A stretch of 43,681 nucleotides of DNA. It comes from Candidatus Thorarchaeota archaeon (GTDB lineage: Archaea; Asgardarchaeota; Thorarchaeia; Thorarchaeales; Thorarchaeaceae). The notes under the pieces were generated by a model. The model saw nothing but the letters and a program-made list of their open reading frames with translations, ran no database searches and had not been told where the DNA came from. Every line of letters begins with the position of its first letter. Position 1 is the stretch's first letter. This document shows positions 41,054 through 43,681 of the stretch, piece after piece. Position numbers and translations under genes: made by a program. The DNA lies in the NCBI GenBank assembly GCA_004376265.1, contig SOKL01000325.1, forward strand, positions 1 to 43,681, read 5' to 3'.

Positions 41054-42163
41054 TTGAATCGTAAAATCACCGAGCTTGAGTGTGACTCACTCCTCATTGG
41101 TGAACTCCCTGATGGTTGCAGACTCTGTGCAAAGGGGTCTAAGATGGTTTTATTCGTAACGGGTCTTTGTGACAGTTCATGTTACTATTGTCCCATATCA
41201 CAGAATAAGGCTGGACATGATGTTGTTTTTGCTGACGAAATGCCTGTATCTGACGAAACTGACATTCTTTTTGAAACAAAGGCAATACAGGCTGAGGGCG
41301 CTGGGATAAGTGGTGGTGATCCGCTCTGTCAATTGGAACGAACTCTGGAGTACATACAGTTATTGAAGAGAGAACGTGGACCGGATTTTCACATCCATCT
41401 CTATACAAGTCAGACAGATATCAGTGAAGTTGATCTTCAGCGACTGAAAACTGCAGGGCTCGATGAGATACGGTTCCACCCGCAGACAAGTGATTGGTCT
41501 GGAATTCAACGAGCGATTCAGGTAGGATTTGTTGTGGGAATTGAGGTTCCTAGTTTACCGGGAAAACATGATGATCTTATTGAGTTGACCAGAAGGGCCG
41601 AAGAGATAGGAGTTTCCTTTCTTAACATCAACGAACTAGAAGCCAGTGAAACCAATTTTGACAAATTGGTATCACTAGGAATGAAACTGACCAGCATGGA
41701 TGGTGCAAGCATAAAGGGAAGTGCATCTACAGCACGGAAGGTCCTAGATTGGTCCAAAGACAATCTTCGGAATCTCTCTGTGCACTTCTGTTCAGCCCGT
41801 TTCAAAGACTCAGTTCAAATGAGAAACAGGCTTGAACGCAGACTTGAACAAACTATACGTGAGTTAGAAGAACGTGATGATTCTGATCCCCTATTGATAC
41901 TTGGTATTGTAAGAGCACCTCATGGAAGTCTGCTATCATCATCTGAGCTGGAATCTATATACCAAATATTGGAAACTCAATTTAGTGTTCCCATTAACCT
42001 TCTCAATCTAGATGAAGAACGAAAACGGATCGAAATAGCTCCATGGGTGTTAGAAGAAATTGCAGAAACGCTCAGAAACACCATTACAAACATCGTTGAG
42101 ATTGGTATCGCTTTCGAGTATCCAACCTGGGATCGTCTGCAGACTATGTTCAATCCGCTCTGA
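41054..42163 (+). CDS. Radical SAM protein, related to archaeal COG2108-type
   Basis: The 369-residue protein has the radical SAM triad CDSSCYYCP (about 39-47), the GGD motif in GISGGDPLC (about 84-92) and a TIM-barrel-like continuation (IHLYTSQTD, IRFHPQTSD, VGIEVPSLPG). An early CRLCAKGSK site (about 20-28) hints at an additional metal-binding Cys pair. Members resemble pyruvate formate-lyase activating enzymes, but the substrate is unknown. The start TTG 41054 lies four bases after GAGGTGA (41043-41049), which also covers the stop of the previous gene; a TTG at 41024 is possible. It ends one base before pelA on the other strand. Confidence 0.88.
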   Translation: MNRKITELECDSLLIGELPDGCRLCAKGSKMVLFVTGLCDSSCYYCPISQNKAGHDVVFADEMPVSDETDILFETKAIQAEGAGISGGDPLCQLERTLEYIQLLKRERGPDFHIHLYTSQTDISEVDLQRLKTAGLDEIRFHPQTSDWSGIQRAIQVGFVVGIEVPSLPGKHDDLIELTRRAEEIGVSFLNINELEASETNFDKLVSLGMKLTSMDGASIKGSASTARKVLDWSKDNLRNLSVHFCSARFKDSVQMRNRLERRLEQTIRELEERDDSDPLLILGIVRAPHGSLLSSSELESIYQILETQFSVPINLLNLDEERKRIEIAPWVLEEIAETLRNTITNIVEIGIAFEYPTWDRLQTMFNPL

Positions 42164-43252
42164 TTATTGAGTAATCCTGAATCGTAATATCGCCCCTATA
42201 CCTCCGAGGCGATGCAATTGATCCCCAGCGGGATGGTCAGTAGAAACCACGTGAAACTTACCTCTGGTCTTCTCAGTCTTTCTGATCAACGCATCCATCC
42301 AACGACGTGCTCCATCGGTACCCTCTCTGAGTTTCTTATCAGTAATCAAGAGTTCTTCTACTGCTCCATAGTCCACAGCATTTGAAACCTCATCATTCCC
42401 ATATGCACCAAGACCATCATCCTTTGAAATATGCTCAATCAGCTTTTCGACAAGTTGGGTTTCAGTTTCTACTTTCAGCTTGATTACTGCCTTTGAGATG
42501 ATGCCACGAAAGAGAATTTCCTTTGCTCCAGGAAGTCCTATAGAATTAGCACTCTCTACTACAACTGGAGGTAAATCCTTGAGTTTGGCTGCAACTAAAT
42601 AATCTCGGAAGTGATCCTTTACAAATCCTGGTCCTGCGATGACAATCAATCCAAATTCATGTTGTTCAATCTGAGAACGAAGAGCAAGAACTGTGTCTGA
42701 GAAGAACTCCTTCATAGTGGCATCGTATGACTTCTGATCTCCCCTTTTTCTGGATATGCTTGTGCGAATGCGTACAGCTTCTCGAATCCCAAAATCCGCA
42801 GCTAGAAACATTTCCGCAGTCCCATCCTCTATAGTGACTATCAGGCACATGGGACGTAGTTGTGTCTTGGATGCTTCTTTGAGTCTATCTAGCATAAAAC
42901 CAGGCCAGTGCTCTTTGACCACAGTCAGAGTGTCACCCGTTTCGACATTTATTGTGTGATAAGAACCGATGTTGACCAAATCGCTAGGACCCTCGAGAAT
43001 TTTTCCCTTTATCCGCACTCTGTTTGAAAATGTGTGAAAAGAAACATCCTCAACCTCGAGTTTCAGAATCATAACTTTTCTGACACTCTCCTGTTTTCTC
43101 CTATCTTCATCACCCACCCTTACTCGACGAGAGGTTCGTGAGATGATGATATCGCTAGGTCCAACTACATTGTAAAGATGCCAAAGATCATCTAGAATTT
43201 CAATCTTTAGCACAATCTTGCCTTCTTTGAGGACCCGCTTTACGATTTTCAA
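42164..43252 (-). CDS. pelA: Ribosome-rescue factor aPelota
   Basis: The 362-residue protein is a full-length Pelota: N-terminal Sm-like domain (LKIEILDDLWHLYNVV), central release-factor-like domain with LIVIAGPGFVKDHF (about 204-217) and lacking the GGQ of true release factors, and a C-terminal domain (LITDKKLREGTDGA). With aABCE1 and Hbs1/aEF1A it splits stalled ribosomes. It follows a LonB-like gene by 27 bases on the same strand and converges with the radical SAM gene. Confidence 0.95.
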   Translation of the reverse strand: MKIVKRVLKEGKIVLKIEILDDLWHLYNVVGPSDIIISRTSRRVRVGDEDRRKQESVRKVMILKLEVEDVSFHTFSNRVRIKGKILEGPSDLVNIGSYHTINVETGDTLTVVKEHWPGFMLDRLKEASKTQLRPMCLIVTIEDGTAEMFLAADFGIREAVRIRTSISRKRGDQKSYDATMKEFFSDTVLALRSQIEQHEFGLIVIAGPGFVKDHFRDYLVAAKLKDLPPVVVESANSIGLPGAKEILFRGIISKAVIKLKVETETQLVEKLIEHISKDDGLGAYGNDEVSNAVDYGAVEELLITDKKLREGTDGARRWMDALIRKTEKTRGKFHVVSTDHPAGDQLHRLGGIGAILRFRITQ

Positions 43253-43279
43253 GATGCCACCTTCGGTCTGCAGTGTGTG

Positions 43280-43681
43280 TCAGAAGAAATAGTCTCTGCT
43301 AATCGATGACTCAGATGATTTTTGTCCAAGATAGTATGGATTTTCATCATTGATACCTTTGCTCAGAACATTTGCTCGCTGTACATGGTCTGGCATAACG
43401 AGATCGTGGTTATCCTGTACTGCTAGGTCTCCTGCAATCCTTATGAGACCGCCTAATTCGCGCAACCGTAAGGTAAAGGAGTTCTTTTTATTATCAATTC
43501 GAAATGCCATCTCTTCTGCTACGTCTAGGACAATCTTCACTGACTCTACCGTCAAGTGTGGAATCCGACCATCCTCTTCCACAGTCTGTGATACAAATCT
43601 CACTATGCCATTGGTGGTCTTTGGACTCTTTTCAGTCCAAGAAGACAACATTACTTCGTAACCATATCCACGAATTCGTGA
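43280..43681 (-). CDS. LonB-like AAA+ protein, C-terminal part, lacking the protease domain (partial)
   Basis: The visible 133 residues match the lid end of the archaeal LonB AAA+ domain: RIRGYGYEV, ...GIVRFVSQTVEEDGRIPHLT, LTLRLRELGG-like (FTLRLRELGGLIRIAGDLA) and VMPDHVQRA. In LonB a proteolytic S16 domain follows this point. Here the chain continues for only about 24 residues (ENPYYLGQKSSESS...RDYFF) and stops. Only 27 bases separate it from pelA, so no protease domain is encoded downstream. The N-terminal part is beyond the window. It may be an ATPase-only LonB relative or a truncated gene. Confidence 0.8.
   Translation of the reverse strand, partial: SRIRGYGYEVMLSSWTEKSPKTTNGIVRFVSQTVEEDGRIPHLTVESVKIVLDVAEEMAFRIDNKKNSFTLRLRELGGLIRIAGDLAVQDNHDLVMPDHVQRANVLSKGINDENPYYLGQKSSESSISRDYFF

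Overview
The window looks like a chromosomal stretch of an archaeon. Nearly every housekeeping gene is of archaeal/eukaryotic type: PCNA, primase small subunit, GINS, TFS, Rpo7, Spt4, aIF2-gamma, eS6, eS24, eS31, eL15, RNase P proteins, Pelota and archaeal TtuA/NcsA. Several genes have TATA-like boxes, starts are often GTG or TTG after short Shine-Dalgarno sites, and one tRNA carries introns of the archaeal kind. A JAMM protease, two Hdr-type FAD subunits and an Fe-S/acyl-CoA dehydrogenase operon would fit an Asgard archaeon such as a Thorarchaeota-like organism, but the sequence alone does not prove that lineage.

Layout. (1) 1-4.86 kb, + strand: an information-processing operon with an RNase III-like protein, TFS, an OB-fold protein, PCNA, PriS, GINS, a small helical protein and a small membrane protein, closed by a T-run terminator. 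(2) 4.9-13.7 kb, + strand: a tightly packed redox operon, hdrC-hdrB-hdrA1-hdrA2/mvhD followed by a 753-aa protein that joins two winged-helix-like regions to a split 2[4Fe-4S] ferredoxin, then an acyl-CoA dehydrogenase and a cupin. I infer a soluble electron-transfer (possibly flavin-bifurcating) complex that handles acyl-CoA electrons without any EtfAB in view. (3) 13.7-19.9 kb: accessory region with a secreted/anchored protein, a probable HhH DNA glycosylase-like protein, three copies of a palindromic repeat, a stand-alone MvhD-like protein, a decayed second copy of mvhD, a histidine-rich MFS transporter, an HD hydrolase and a JAMM protease.

(4) 19.87-23.0 kb, - strand: eL15, an RNA-binding exosome-associated-type protein, Rpp30 and Pop5, with overlapping genes; serA lies upstream. 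(5) 23.7-30.6 kb: flavin reductase, YchF GTPase, DUF134 regulator, flavodiiron protein, an initiator tRNA-Met with apparently three introns, a metallo-beta-lactamase-fold protein and a histidine kinase. (6) 30.9-31.9 kb: a HTH/membrane-protein pair with a double palindromic operator. (7) 31.9-35.6 kb, - strand: the classic archaeal operon eS6, aIF2-gamma, PIN protein, Rpo7, Spt4, eS24, eS31; Spt4 has no standard start codon. (8) 35.8-43.7 kb: an M50 membrane protease, a TnpB with an altered RuvC-II motif and a long C-terminal tail, TtuA/NcsA, a nucleotidyltransferase, a radical SAM protein, Pelota, and the end of a LonB-like protein that stops before the protease domain.

The best candidates for something new are the Hdr / winged-helix-ferredoxin / acyl-CoA dehydrogenase operon, the three-intron initiator tRNA, the nested zinc ribbons in PriS, and the altered TnpB.
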